Source of the DNA: Rhynchopus sp. YZ270_cl-10
Lineage: Eukaryota; Euglenozoa; Diplonemea; Diplonemida; Diplonemidae
Assembly (NCBI GenBank): GCA_964035575.1
Contig: OZ037910.1
Span: forward strand, 620,001 to 684,000
Direction of reading: 5' to 3'
Length of the DNA: 64,000 nt
Under the pieces are notes generated by a model. That model saw nothing but the letters and a program-made list of their open reading frames with translations, was not told where the DNA came from and made no database searches. Shown one piece after another: positions 24,151-34,784 of this stretch. The position numbers were made by a program, and so were the translations under genes. Position 1 is the first letter of the stretch; each line of letters begins with the position of its first letter.

Positions 24151-24972
24151 CAAAACAAAAAGACCTCTCGCAGACTTCTTCAAGCTGTACGTGCTTCCTG
24201 CACCCAAACACAGCATCCACGTGACGGACCTCAGGGAACTGATCCGAAAGGTATTCCCCAAGCACTTCGGCAACCTTTCTGACGTAACGCCAACTGTCAC
24301 ATCCGCGATTAAGTCTGCACACAAGAAGGTCAAGGATAACTTGACAAAAAATGAGCACGAAGCACTTATGGCAGATGGGAGCGATGCGTGGCTAGCTACC
24401 GGTCCAAGAACGGTGCCCCCTGTGTCCTCTATGGAATGGATATTCGCAAGGAGCCAACCAACCACATGAAGACTACCTCCGCATACATCCACATTAGGAA
24501 GTATGCGTTGACAACTCTCCTTGGCGACATGGACGTCACCTTCGAGAAGATCAAACAGGAAAGGGAAGATGCGGAAGAGGCTGCAAAAGACAACAAGAAG
24601 ACGACCACCAAGCCGAATACCGAGTCGAAGACCAAGGTGAAGGCCGATACCAAGAGTGCGGTGGCTGCTTTCGTGTACCCGGGCCATGATATGGTTGGGT
24701 TCCCTGACCGCGTCGAGATCCGCTTCGACGCCCCGTTGAATGAAAGGTACATGCAACTGGTCTCCGAAGAAGGAGACCCGAATGCGCCCTCTTTTGCGGG
24801 GCGCACGTTCAACATCGCCTGGAGGAGGTGCGTGGAAGGGGAGGTAGGGGCCGCCTCGCCCCCTTCCGGGTTGTACCGACGCCAGGTTTCCCTCCCCGAA
24901 GGGGACTATGCTCGCGATGCCATCACGGTATGCCACAGAGAAAGAATAAGAATAACACAATACCAAATATAA
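24103..24972 (+). CDS. Unknown protein region 1 of the 4.0-kb element
   Basis: Coding-like sequence starting at an ATG inside the hairpin arm (MSGSPQNVAPTDEAGIPKQK). It continues with a helical stretch (ELIRKVFPKHFGNLSD, then AHKKVKDNLTKNEHEAL), a charged Lys/Glu/Thr-rich linker near 24560-24660, and an ordered segment (VGFPDRVEIRFDAPLNERYM). The frame is not continuous across the region, so either it has short introns or it is decayed. I do not recognise the family. It lies upstream of the 525-residue gene on the same strand and probably belongs to the same element. Confidence 0.5.
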
Positions 24973-25283
24973 CCCAGATTGACTCCAACGACGAGAACAG
25001 GACCGTGGTGGTCATCCCCCGTGTCATATCCAGGGCCAAGATCTCCATTGGGGGAAAGAGGAAGAGGGAAGAGGACGGAAGCGGCTTGACGGTAAACCCC
25101 TCATCGAACCTCATCGAAGACACCACCAGTGGTGGAATGTAAAATTCACGGAGAAGAGAAAAACCTATCAAAAAAGTCTACCGCCATCAACAATATGCAC
25201 CCCCTCCCCCCCCCCTTTTTTTTTGCAACCCACCCCACCCGAACAAGAAAAATTAAAACAGCTACAAATCAAACTACTGAACA

Positions 25284-26858
25284 ATGGATCCACAGCTTCT
25301 CGAAGCGATCCGCGAAGGCTTGGAAAAGGGCAGACTCCAGGCCCGTGTGTCTGAACACCAGGCAGCCCTCATGCAGAAAACTATGAATGATGTGCTAAAA
25401 GAAAAAGGGTTCGCACCCCTCTCCCTCGGCCTTTCTCGCTATGCAGGCACGCACAAGAAGCGCCTTGCTGAAGAGGCCGGCCTCCTCCTGAACTCCGTCC
25501 CGAACATCTGCCTCGATCTCTTGGAGACGCTTCCGGATGGCTGCAGGCCAAGTTCCGTTACGGGGGTTCTCCTCAGGGATGATTACAATCCCCTGAATGC
25601 CTTCCGCAATGAAGGCAAGAGAACACGGCTCTGCGTCGCGCTGTACTTTGTGTGGGAGGGGGAGTTTTATTGCACAGAGCCAGTGACTGTTGCGGACAAG
25701 GGCCCTGTGGAGTACAAGAACTGGTACATGAACGAGTTTCTAGCTCAGGTTGTTGATCTGAATCAGTTCCCACTGACCATGACTGACACCCATCAGGTGT
25801 TCGTCAGACTGGAGCGTGTTGGTGGTGACCATCATGATTTGTGGTCGTATTTTTACAGGATGGGGGCGAAGGGACACCGCTCGGCTTTTTGCTCTACAGA
25901 GCGGTCATTCTCAGTCACACAGCTGCATACGTGCAAACGCCTTGACCTTCGTGAGCTCGACCAAGCAGGTTTTTACAACCAGCTGTGGGAACTAATGCTT
26001 CCTTATTCCTGCACCACGACCCCCACCCTGCACGACACCAAAGGGGTTATCATAATACTATGCAACCTACTCGAGGCAGGGTTTTGCTCTCTCCCAGATG
26101 AATTACAAAGATCAAAAAAGGACACTGAACCGATCAAGAGCCTGACAGGGAAGCAGGCGCATATTGCCCTGACCAACCTGTGCATGCAGGCAAAAGATGT
26201 TCAGCTCCAGATTGCTCTCTGTATGCAGGCACTCTCGTACTTTAAGTACCAGAATATATCGTGCCACTTTCATGCAAACGGAAGCTGCAAAAAGGAGTTT
26301 CTTTTTTCTCTTGTTCTGTACCACGCACTCATCTTTTCTCTTGAGTGGGTGGCTGCAGGGGTGACAATGGGGAAGGGATACACATATTTTCACAGCATGT
26401 CCCACTGGTTTGATCCAGAGGACGCTGTGCCTGTCTGGGCATCAGACGAAATGGGGGAGCAAGGGAACAGCACGAGAAAGCTCTCAGCTGGACGGGTTGG
26501 GTCGGGGAAACAGTTTGAGAGGGGACAACACCGCTTTGAATCGGCGAGGAAAAAAAGTTTCAAAAAAATACCCACTCCTTCGCAAAAAGAAGACGACGTA
26601 CCGCGCATATTTGCCTACAGTTATTTAAAAATTTGCAAGCGTTGTTTCACACGCAACAATACGTGGAGAACGAACTTGGATTATCTGGTGCAGCGAGTGA
26701 AGAGATGCGGATTCGACGGTCATGTGACGACTCAGGAGGGAACTAACGACATTTTGTTCAGTGCTGACTCTAATAACCATCAGTGCTTCAAACTGTGTGT
26801 GTGTGGCAAAAGAAAATGGGACATACCTTCACGAGCTTCCGAATACATAAGTGAGTGA
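25284..26858 (+). CDS. Unknown 524-residue protein of the 4.0-kb element
   Basis: An uninterrupted frame starting MDPQLLEAIREGLEKGRLQA just after a pyrimidine-rich tract (25201-25230). The N-terminal 60 residues are predicted helical. The middle contains several aromatic-rich stretches (WYMNEFLAQVVDLNQFP, DLWSYFYRMGAKGHRSAFC), then a hydrophobic stretch (KEFLFSLVLYHALIFSLEWV) and a basic Ser/Lys-rich linker. The C-terminal region has several Cys (ICKRCFTRNNTW, CGFDG, CFKLCVCGKRK) that might bind zinc. I do not recognise a catalytic motif. Its place as the only long open frame between the terminal repeats makes it the best candidate for the mobility protein, but that is inference. Confidence 0.7.
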   Translation: MDPQLLEAIREGLEKGRLQARVSEHQAALMQKTMNDVLKEKGFAPLSLGLSRYAGTHKKRLAEEAGLLLNSVPNICLDLLETLPDGCRPSSVTGVLLRDDYNPLNAFRNEGKRTRLCVALYFVWEGEFYCTEPVTVADKGPVEYKNWYMNEFLAQVVDLNQFPLTMTDTHQVFVRLERVGGDHHDLWSYFYRMGAKGHRSAFCSTERSFSVTQLHTCKRLDLRELDQAGFYNQLWELMLPYSCTTTPTLHDTKGVIIILCNLLEAGFCSLPDELQRSKKDTEPIKSLTGKQAHIALTNLCMQAKDVQLQIALCMQALSYFKYQNISCHFHANGSCKKEFLFSLVLYHALIFSLEWVAAGVTMGKGYTYFHSMSHWFDPEDAVPVWASDEMGEQGNSTRKLSAGRVGSGKQFERGQHRFESARKKSFKKIPTPSQKEDDVPRIFAYSYLKICKRCFTRNNTWRTNLDYLVQRVKRCGFDGHVTTQEGTNDILFSADSNNHQCFKLCVCGKRKWDIPSRASEYISE

Positions 26859-27061
26859 GGAGTTCCACAAATGGGATGAAAAGGGGGTAGGGGGAGCCTT
26901 TTCTCTTTTTCTGTGTTTGTGGATGTAAACCCAAAACGACCCCCTCTTTTGACGATTTTGATTTTACAGCTTTTTAGCTTTTTTCCCTGTGTTACCTTTT
27001 GAACTTTTGTGTGATTTTTATTGTGTGAAATGCTTGTTTTTTTTATCCGCATCCTTTTTTA
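26859..27061. other. Short 3' region inside the 4.0-kb element
   Basis: T-rich sequence between the long frame and the right terminal repeat. No further feature seen. Confidence 0.4.
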
Positions 27062-27420
27062 TTTATTTATCCCTTTTCCCCCCCGCTTCATTTTTTATGC
27101 ATAGGATTATTTGGGCACCCGAATCCCCCCATTATTTTGTATTTTTTTAAGGGGTGGGAAGGTGACAAATGGGCACCTGGGTGGGGATACTAAATTTTTG
27201 TGTCCCCAGCACGCAGATCCTTAGTAAAGTACAGTCAAATGCTATCCCAGGGGGATAGGTTATCCTGAAATAACCTATCCCAGGGGGATAGCATAACCTA
27301 TCCCCGGGGATAGCATAACCTATCCCCGGGGATAGGTTATGCTATCCCCTGGGGGATGGCATATGCTATCCCCAAATATGCTATCCCAGCGAACCTATCC
27401 CCATACCCCTAGCCACAGTG

Positions 27421-27896
27421 TACCCGGAAAAATCCCTAAGGAAAAAGTTGGAAAAAAAGTGTCTCAAAATTGACATCTATTTTTTGACTTTTTTGCTGGG
27501 TAGGTTTGGGTCGGTCCGACCTGACCCTACTGAGTAGAACGCAATTTGCCTTTGCAAAAATTCACATAGCCTAGATTCGGACCTGTTTTCAGGCCGACCG
27601 TGTACAGCCGGGTAGAGCTAGACAACGCCAACAGCTGTGGCCCAAGGAGGTCCTCAGTGTTGTCTGCCAATCCCCTTAACCCAACAAAAGACTACAAAAT
27701 AAAAACAATCTAGACAAAGCCGCCCCCATCCCCGTCCAGGCAAAATAAAAAAAGTAAAAGAATGCCCTTCCTCAAAAAAAAATTGAAATTTCGAGACAAA
27801 AATTTGAAAAATTTCACAGTCATAAAAACGCTCAGGAAAATAATCGAGGTCCGTTTTTTGGGCAGAGAATGGCGTTTTAGAGGCCCACATACGGTC
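27421..27896. other. Continuation of the host element of the 4.0-kb insertion
   Basis: 27421-27495 continues the 241-bp-unit sequence broken at 23423 (ctaaggaaaaagttgg, tgtctcaaaa). 27500-27896 is unique, with a gtcggtccgacctgacc palindrome at 27511. No gene. Confidence 0.55.
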
Positions 27897-29225
27897 AAAA
27901 CATCAAAATTTTGCGTTTTTTTGCAATTTTTTTCATAATTTGCCCAATCTGAGGTTTTCATTGGATTCTTTGGGCCATTTTATGAGGTACCACGCCCGAT
28001 TTTGGGCGAAAAAAAAAATTTTTTTTTGGTCAAAAATCGCCTTGTATAACCACTGTATTGGTGTAGGCTTGTACACAGAAGTGTGTTTTGTGTAACCACA
28101 GATGGTCAAAACACCCGATTTTTGCGTTTTTTTGCATTTTTTGGTGCCCAAACACCCAGGTCAGGGGTCGAAATTTTCTCGAAAAAAAATTTTTTTTTTT
28201 TGAGATTTTTTGATTTTTTGCTAAGGTGCTGGCCCATACAAACTGTACGGGGTACACAAAATGGCCGGGGAATAAATCTGTGATGCTCAAAACATCAAAA
28301 TTCTGGCTTTATTTGCATTTTTGGTGCAGCCATGAGCAGAAAAAAAATTTTTTTTTCTGTGGAAAAATTTTTGTGATGCAGGGTTTCCGCCAAGGGGGAC
28401 CGGGGGGGACCATGGACCCCCCCAATATTTTTTCCAGAAAAATCCGGATTTTTACAGGGGTTTGGGGGGGACCATGGACCCCCCCAAGAAAAATGGGGGT
28501 TTGGAGGTTGTAGATGACCTCCCGTGGTCATGCGACCCCACCGTGCAGAGCATTTGGCTCGCTGTGCCAGAAGAAGTGGAAGAAAAAGGGGGTGGTGCAA
28601 TCTTTTTAAAAAAGGGTAAAAGTAGCGTACCGTGCGCCTGCGGCGCTGTGTTGCTAGCTATGTGATATTGATATACTTCCATCGATACTTCCGTGCATTG
28701 TCCCTTTTTCTAAGGGGGCTTCGGTGCAAGCGACGGGTAGTTATTCCATGTTCCCACTGCAGCACTGTAATGACTGTAGCACCATACAATAGAAAAAGCA
28801 AACACCATCACCCTCCACTCTCACAAGACCCCTTACCTTGTTAAGCTTCCACCCCCGACCTCCAAACGAACCACCTCTACCAGACAACACAGCTGTGAAG
28901 CTTGACATGGCTGCTATCAAACCTGGTGCACCCTTCGCCTCTCCACTCTGTGGCCTGCAGGGAGGCGCGCGCGAAGCGCGCGACGACCGCTTTTGCGGGG
29001 AGAAATTTTTTTTGGGGGGTCTTTTTGATGGTCCCCCCCAATTCCTGAAACCCCAAATCCTGGCGGAAACCCTGTGATGTCGAAAAAAAAATTTTTTTTT
29101 TGGGCGACCAAGCGACCGGGTCGCCCGACCATGGTCGTCGGTCGGGCGACCGTTGGGCGACCAAAGCGACCAAGTCGGGCGACCAAGGCGACTTGGTCGG
29201 GGGGGCAGGCGACCATGGTCGGATC
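27897..29225 (+). mobile_element. Core A module with gtcgcccgac words, interrupted by a 695-bp element
   Basis: Core A runs 27897-28378 and resumes at 29074 (tgatgtcg plus A/T runs). Words of the type gggcgacc/gtcgcccgac follow to about 29215. The break in the tgatgtcg motif, which is intact at 18680 and 21110 (reverse complement), identifies the inserted element exactly. Confidence 0.75.
28379..29073. mobile_element. 695-bp non-autonomous element, CAGGGTTTCCGCC ends
   Basis: Terminal inverted repeat CAGGGTTTCCGCC/GGCGGAAACCCT. Flanks are GTGATG at 28373-28378 and 29074-29079, a 6-bp duplication (or 5 bp if the last G is counted in the element). Subterminal words ggggggaccatggacccccc occur near both ends. 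It contains one copy of the dispersed accgtgcgcctgcggcgc motif at 28629. No credible gene. Confidence 0.85.
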
Positions 29226-29824
29226 AGAGCCTTGGATGGACAAGTTCTTTAAGGGTGGGAAGGGGCAAGGGAAGTGTAGGGGTGTGGGATTCGAGGGGCC
29301 CAGTAATGAGAATAAGTTTTGGGGTGCAGGTACGGTGTGCGGGTACAGCCTATTCTCACGAGGGTGTGGGGTAGGTGTGAGGGGTGAACGACACGTCGGT
29401 GTGGGGTGGGGGTGAGGGGATCTCAAAGTTGACTCTAATCTATATCAAAATTCAGAAATGGGGCTTTCTCCTGGTTCCCCACCACGGTCTACAAGGGAGT
29501 AAATCAGTCGTCTTCTCCTTTGGGGGTCCTGATCGGCGGACTGGATGGGGCAAACCTCGGGGGTAGGCGCACTAGGATCTGGGGCCGCCAGGGTGCCGGG
29601 CAGGGTTTCAAAATGAAAGTACCCAAAAACACCGTCATTTGCAGTTTAGGAATCCGGGCCAGTGGTGACGTCACTTTGCCAACTGTTGGAAAAGTTCTCA
29701 GGGGGAGGTGTGGGTTCCGGGGGCCGGGTCCGGGATCGGGGCTTATTCTCATACCTGGGTCCCCACCTCCCACCTGAGGGTAGGGTGAGTCCGCCCTAAC
29801 ATTTTCAAACTTAAACTTTTTTAC
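29226..29824. other. No recognised gene
   Basis: G-rich, with ggtgtgggg runs at 29270-29420 and ordinary-looking unique sequence after. Open frames on both strands are short, with no recognisable motif. Confidence 0.4.
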
Positions 29825-31330
29825 AATGTCAAAATGACTTTCATTGGGAGGATATCGACAGTTTGGAGGGGACGGAGCAAATGATTGCCAAATACAACGC
29901 AGAGGACGAGATCGGGTATGTTCTCGAAGCTTGACCTTGAGTATCCCTCCACCCTTCGTGACAAGCACTGGGACTTCCCTCTGACACCATACAACAGGAT
30001 TGTCAGAGATGAGGAACTGTCAGACTGCCAGAAGACAGTGCGTGGTGGAGAGAAGCATTACGAGGACCGGAAGCTTATTGCAGACTTCAAGGGTAGAATG
30101 AAGCAGGCCCTGTGATATTGAGTACTTGCAGTTCCTCCTCAGACAAGGAGTCAAGAAATTGACGAAGGTACATCGCATTATCCTTCAAACGCTTAGAAGG
30201 AGTTCAATGAACTGAAGGAGCAGGTGAGCTTGCTGCTCTAAGCAGATCAATGCCTGCGAGGAGTGTAAGAGGGGTAATGTGACCGTGAATGAGCTCGAAG
30301 AACTTAGTGTCTACGTGGGCGATATCACTGACGCAAGCTGCATCACCCCTGATGGCAAACAGAAGATCAACGCCAAGATTGCCGAGCTCGAGGAGGACGA
30401 GAAGGTATGCAGCACTTGCTTTTCACACCAATTTTAATTTTATCTTTCTAGCATGTACAGTGTGGTGCGACTTTGTGTGTTATTTTGTTGTTTCTAGTTT
30501 TGTACATTTAGTTTCCACACATCAACAGATAACTCAGGGAGATTTTGATGATTGCATGCGAGAAGTTGTTGGCGATGAAAGTTGCAGCAGATGCAGTACC
30601 AACAACAAAATCATTATTCGATTTTGCTTCAAGTTCAAGTTCAAGATAGACAAGTTCAAGATGGACATGAACGCCGACCATCAGGCAGTATCCCAAAAAT
30701 CTTCTGAGCTTTGGAGAGGTGTGGCGGTGGACCAGTGCTGTGTATGTAGGGCCCTGGATAATGTGGATGGGCTGGAGAACACATTGTGTCAGACAGAAAC
30801 ATATGCGAGAGGGAGGGAATGGATTATACGTCAGTGTCAAATATGCTCCCTTTGTGTGGTACTAAACATCCACCTGCTGGTGAAAGATGGGCGTGTCACA
30901 CGTATTTTGACAAGTGGCTTATGGGGTTTGTGCACATCCCGGACACCGAGAAGTGGTTAGTTGGAGGTCCTCCACCACTACAAGGAAGTAGATCTCCACA
31001 ACAAGCCGCATCGCAGGGCTTTGCATCCACACCTCATCCGATGTTTTATGCAAGGGGATGCATTTATCAAACATACGGCAACACATATTCCCGCACTTGG
31101 GCAGGAGGATAAAGCACGTATCGAGGAATGGATCATCAAGGTGATACCACCACATAGTACTGATAAGGACAGCCAACAGCCACCAGAAGGAGAGCAGGAA
31201 CCAATTGACCTACCCGTGGCTTTGTACACAGCCCGGCCCCTGTCTCTAACTTCGGGTGCAGTAAGTAGGAGAGGCAGAGGAGGTAGGGGCAGGGGCAGGG
31301 GCAGGGCGGGCGTCAGGTTCGGGTGATGTC
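29825..31330 (+). pseudogene. Virus-like element fossil: protein-primed family B DNA polymerase piece plus HNH-like piece
   Basis: 29870-30200 encodes fragments resembling the DNA_pol_B_2 type (Polinton/adintovirus or linear-plasmid polymerases): a GYVLE-DLEYPSTLRDKHWDFPL-like stretch, then KVHRI-like residues. 30690-31330 has a cysteine/histidine arrangement (CCVCRA, then LPLCGTKHPP) suggesting an HNH-like nuclease, and ends in a short Arg/Gly-rich tail. The whole is broken in many places, has no visible ends, and is probably old. The polymerase assignment is from motif memory; the HNH assignment is weaker. Confidence 0.45.
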
Positions 31331-31439
31331 TCAGGTCTCGCAAATACGAAAGCGCGTCTATGTCTCCTGTGCTCGATCGGATTTGTTTCCATCTGCTGGG
31401 TCTTGTGACTGACTTCCTGGTGTGGAGCGACAGCCACAG

Positions 31440-31775
31440 AGCGCTTCACTCTTGACGAGCTTGTTTAACGTCTCTGCAAACATCTCAGTACGGAAGAGCA
31501 GTATCCGACTAAAGTGGTGTGCCTGCTGATGATCGACGGGGTTCACAACTTGGTGCATATATATGAGCTCGACCCAGAGGGCAACGATACGCATCCAAGA
31601 GGTGATGCTGGGCTGTTAAATCCCATCTCCGTACTTTGTGTTCAGCGTATGCACGCTGACTGCACGGAAGACGATGGTGGATGCATTGAAGGGATCGAGC
31701 GTGTGCCATGCTACTTGCAGATCCCATCTGTCACAACAAAACCCAAGGCCATTCGAGTTAGAGGCTGGGTCTGAC
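31440..31775 (+). pseudogene. Fragment of P-loop NTPase family (gene C type)
   Basis: Encodes VVCLLMIDGVHNLVHIYELD, matching the Walker B region of the gene at 39612-41002 (LVCLLMIDGVYAM), with related sequence just upstream (ctcttgacgagcttgtttaa against gaactcgtgaagggtct). The rest of the domain is absent, so it is a truncated paralogue. 31776-32052 shows nothing recognisable. Confidence 0.6.
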
Positions 31776-32052
31776 AAATAACAACAAGAATAACAAGAGG
31801 AGGTGCACCTCTCGCATCACTTCGGATGAAGTCGACAAGGAACAGTTGAGAGCGATTATCTTTCGGGAATAGAACCGCTCCGTTCTGACACTGAGGAGGA
31901 ATGAGATATTTCCTGCTAAAGTGTAGAAAGTGTTCAAACAGATCGAACTAGGAAGCAGAAAAGTGGATGTGATATGTTAAAGTGGTTTTCATGTTCTCTA
32001 ACACAATCCTTACAAGCCACACAGGAACTGGGCCTGACATATTTTCACTAAA

Positions 32053-33047
32053 ATGGGAAAACAGAAGACCTTATGGAAGGCACTCCGAATGTGCAGCACA
32101 AAGACCCCAGAGAAGCGCTGGCTGCCATTGATTACGAATGTAGGAAATGCTTCTGCTGGGGTGCTGCTGTGTGGAGTGGTCGCTAATGTTACATATTATT
32201 ATTGTTTCAGAACTGATTTGTACCAAGCACACTCCGGCCCAGACACGCAGTACGGTCTCGATAGGACACTGAAGGAGGTTGTCACAGCACCGTACACCCC
32301 CCATGGCACATACATTGCAAGAAAGCAAGATGGCGACCTGCAGGAGGCTCTCCACAGCACCTTCGCCACAGAAGGCAAGTTCTTCATGTTGACGGGCGAG
32401 AATGGCGTAGGAAAAACAGCATCCATGCAAGACCTGCTCGGAAGGGAGTACAAGGATGGTGTGCTTCGTATAGTTCTCCATCCCTCCAGGCTGAAACATG
32501 CGCGTAAACATGGTGGTATCAGGAAGATGCTTGAAGCGGATGTGTTGGAGGAATTCAATTGGTCTCCCAAGCACCCCAAAGCTCACAGCGATTTTGTGGA
32601 CTTCCTCACCCACGCGAACGAGGTGCGGAAGCAGGCCAAGGGGAAGGATGCACACCCGCTCATCATCTACTTCGAAATAGACAGTGGCCACGCACCCCTC
32701 GACCACAAAGCCATGGTGGACATTGCTGAGGGTGTCGGTGAAGTGGCGCGCGACATTTCATCTGTGCCGAACGGTTGCAAGGCTATTGTTGAATTCCCCA
32801 AAACAGCAGTCTCAGATGTGTTGGAAGACCTCCGTGGTGAGTTGCGGTCTTTCCAGGTGGATGCACTGACAGAGGACGAGTTCATGAAGATTGGGAGGAA
32901 GATTCTGCGGCAGCGTTGGCCTGATCATGTTCAGACCATTGCGGACCCGTACCTGCACTGCTGTCATGACTGGATCGGGGGGCAGACAAGGACTTTAGCT
33001 CAAATGGTTTTTGACCATGACTTCTATTGTATGCACAGAAACATGTT
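32053..33047 (+). pseudogene. P-loop NTPase family gene A, 5' part
   Basis: Starts MGKQKTLWKALRM and has one hydrophobic stretch (NVGNASAGVLLCGVVANV) that may anchor it in a membrane. Then follow TEGKFFMLTGENGVGKTASM (Walker A GENGVGKT) and PLIIYFEID (Walker B-like). From 32275 on it is nearly identical to gene B (42273-43040), while the first 75 codons differ. The frame runs into an inserted element at 33048; homology to gene B resumes at 37239. The function of the family is unknown; an ATP-dependent role follows from the motifs. Whether a spliced product is made is not known. Confidence 0.7.
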
Positions 33048-33319
33048 CAGGGTTTCCGCGTAGGCTTTTGGTCCCCCCGCCCGGGGGGACCAAATTTTGA
33101 AAATCCAAGGCTCTCGGGGGGGGGTGATTTTGCCCAAAAAATCCCCAAAAAAAAAAAAAATAACGGATTTTGGGCAGAGCTCGCGCTAAAGTCCATCCCT
33201 CATCCCGGGATTTTTGGGGGTTTTGGTAGGAACGTTTTTTTTTTGCAGTACGGGGATTTCATTAAGAAACCAGAAGTTCTAATATTGTTGAGTAAGACCA
33301 CCACATAGTGGACTTGCAT

Positions 33320-33910
33320 ATACATGTGACCCCGCCGTGGAACGCAATTGGCTCGGAAAGCCAAAAGAAAGAGGAGAAAAAAAGAAAAGGAAAAAAAAAG
33401 TTGGTTACCGTGCGCCTGCGGCGCTGCCTGTTCCCTTCCAGTTTCTACAGGCAAACACTTGCCCCCTTTACCTTACACTGACGGGTTTTGACCAAAACCA
33501 AGAACTTGTCCATTTCGGCAAATTGACCCCACCACAGAACGGACGAATTCCGGAAATGCAAAATGCCGGTGTTTTCGCGCATTTTCATGTTGCAAGACGT
33601 CAGGATCAGGGAGAGAAAATCTGGTTGTGGGATTTACATTGGCCCTCTTTACCCTACATGGATTTTGACCAAAACCAAAAAATTGGCCATTTCGGCAAAG
33701 TGACCCCACCACAGCGCGGACGGATTCCGGAAATTCCAATCGCGGTATGTTTTGGGGCTGAAAACCCACTGATTTTCAGGAGAAAAATTGCTTCCAAATC
33801 TCGGAATTTTCCGAATTTTCCTGAAAATGACCCTTGTTTATGAGTATGGGTTCATATTTTGCGAAAATTTAAGTCACTAAAATTTTGTCCATTTTTCCGT
33901 ATATACCCCA
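33320..33910 (+). repeat. Dispersed repeat with accgtgcgcctgcggcgc motif and a tandem duplication
   Basis: Contains gtgaccccgccgtggaacgc (33328), the accgtgcgcctgcggcgc motif (33406) and, at 33838-33910, gagtatgggttcatattttg. These are shared with 45766-45950 and 46225-46480. Between them a segment of about 180 bp (ttttgaccaaaaccaa at 33485 and 33660) is tandemly duplicated with divergence. Confidence 0.7.
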
Positions 33911-34130
33911 CCACAAGCCGGGATTGGCCCGGAAATGCCACAAAACGGGGTTTCCGGGCCTCCCCAGCTAACCTTTTCGAGGAACGTTTTTCCGTACCCG
34001 AAATCCATTTTTTCCCCATTTTTCCCCATAATTAGCGCGACCACTGATTTTGGGGGGGGGTGATTTTTTCGGAAAATCACCCCCCCCCCCAAAAGGGGGG
34101 TATGTAATTTGACCGGTTCTGACCGGGTAC

Positions 34131-34552
34131 TTACTGGGGGGGGGGCTAATACAAGAGGTACTGCTAATACAAGAGGTATGCCTAATACAAGAGGTACTTT
34201 GAAATCGGGATTTTCACGATTTTTTACCGGCTAATACAAGAGGTACTTTATTCTTTCCTTTATTTGACTTGATCACTTTTTTTCAAAAAAATAAATCGAT
34301 GGTGTCAAATGAAAGGTTTGCTCAAAATCTTTCAATTGCGGCCAGGTACGATCAAAAAGGTGAAAATTTTCCCGTGTTACTGGTTGGCGAGAGTAAAAAT
34401 CCAGAAAAAAAAAAATAGCAAAAATCCAGAAAAAAAAAGCTAATACAAGAGGTACCTCTTGTATTAGACTTCCACCTAAAAAAATTTTTTTTAGGTGTGA
34501 ATTCTTACGCCTAATAGAAGAGGTACCTCTTGTATTAGCCCCCCCCCAGTAA
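34131..34552. mobile_element. 422-bp element with ctaatacaagaggtac words
   Basis: Inverted ends TTACTGGGGGGGGG and CCCCCCCCCAGTAA enclose direct and inverted ctaatacaagaggtac words (34146-34200, 34440-34470, 34510-34540). No coding capacity; no clear duplication. Confidence 0.75.
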
Positions 34553-34784
34553 CCAGTGTGTTGTCAAAAATTCCCGAAAAAATCGGGTATTTTTGTGTAC
34601 AAATAGTACCCGGTCAAAATAGGGTATGTAATTTGACCGGCACCCCATTTTGACCGGCATTTTGACCGGGTACTATTTATACACAAAAAATACCCGATTT
34701 TTTGAAAAAAACCAAAGGGGGGACCCTTTGGTCGCCGAAATTCCCCAGCCAAAATTGGTCGCAAAATCGGCCGATTTTTCAAAA

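Larger units (their letters stand above)
23424..27420. mobile_element. 4.0-kb element with long terminal inverted repeats, unclassified
   Basis: Ends start CACTGTGGCTAGGGGTATGG and are inverted repeats of about 335 bp (left 23424-23757) and 360 bp (right 27062-27420). Both are rich in ggggataggttatgctatcc words; the right copy has extra words. It is flanked by TA (23422-23423 and 27421-27422). The sequences outside join into a known unit (cgctaagTAcccggaaaaat, as in the 241-bp repeat and the MITEs), so the 2-bp TA duplication is well supported. It encodes a protein of about 525 residues and a second region that is not open throughout. CACTG ends with a 2-bp duplication recall CACTA-like groups and TA recalls Tc1/mariner, but I see no DDE signature. 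It could be autonomous. Confidence 0.8.

Noticed and set aside
29504-29968. Minus-strand open frame, Pro/Arg-rich
   Set aside because: It overlaps the opposite-strand polymerase-like trace, and its composition follows from G-rich sequence on the other strand.
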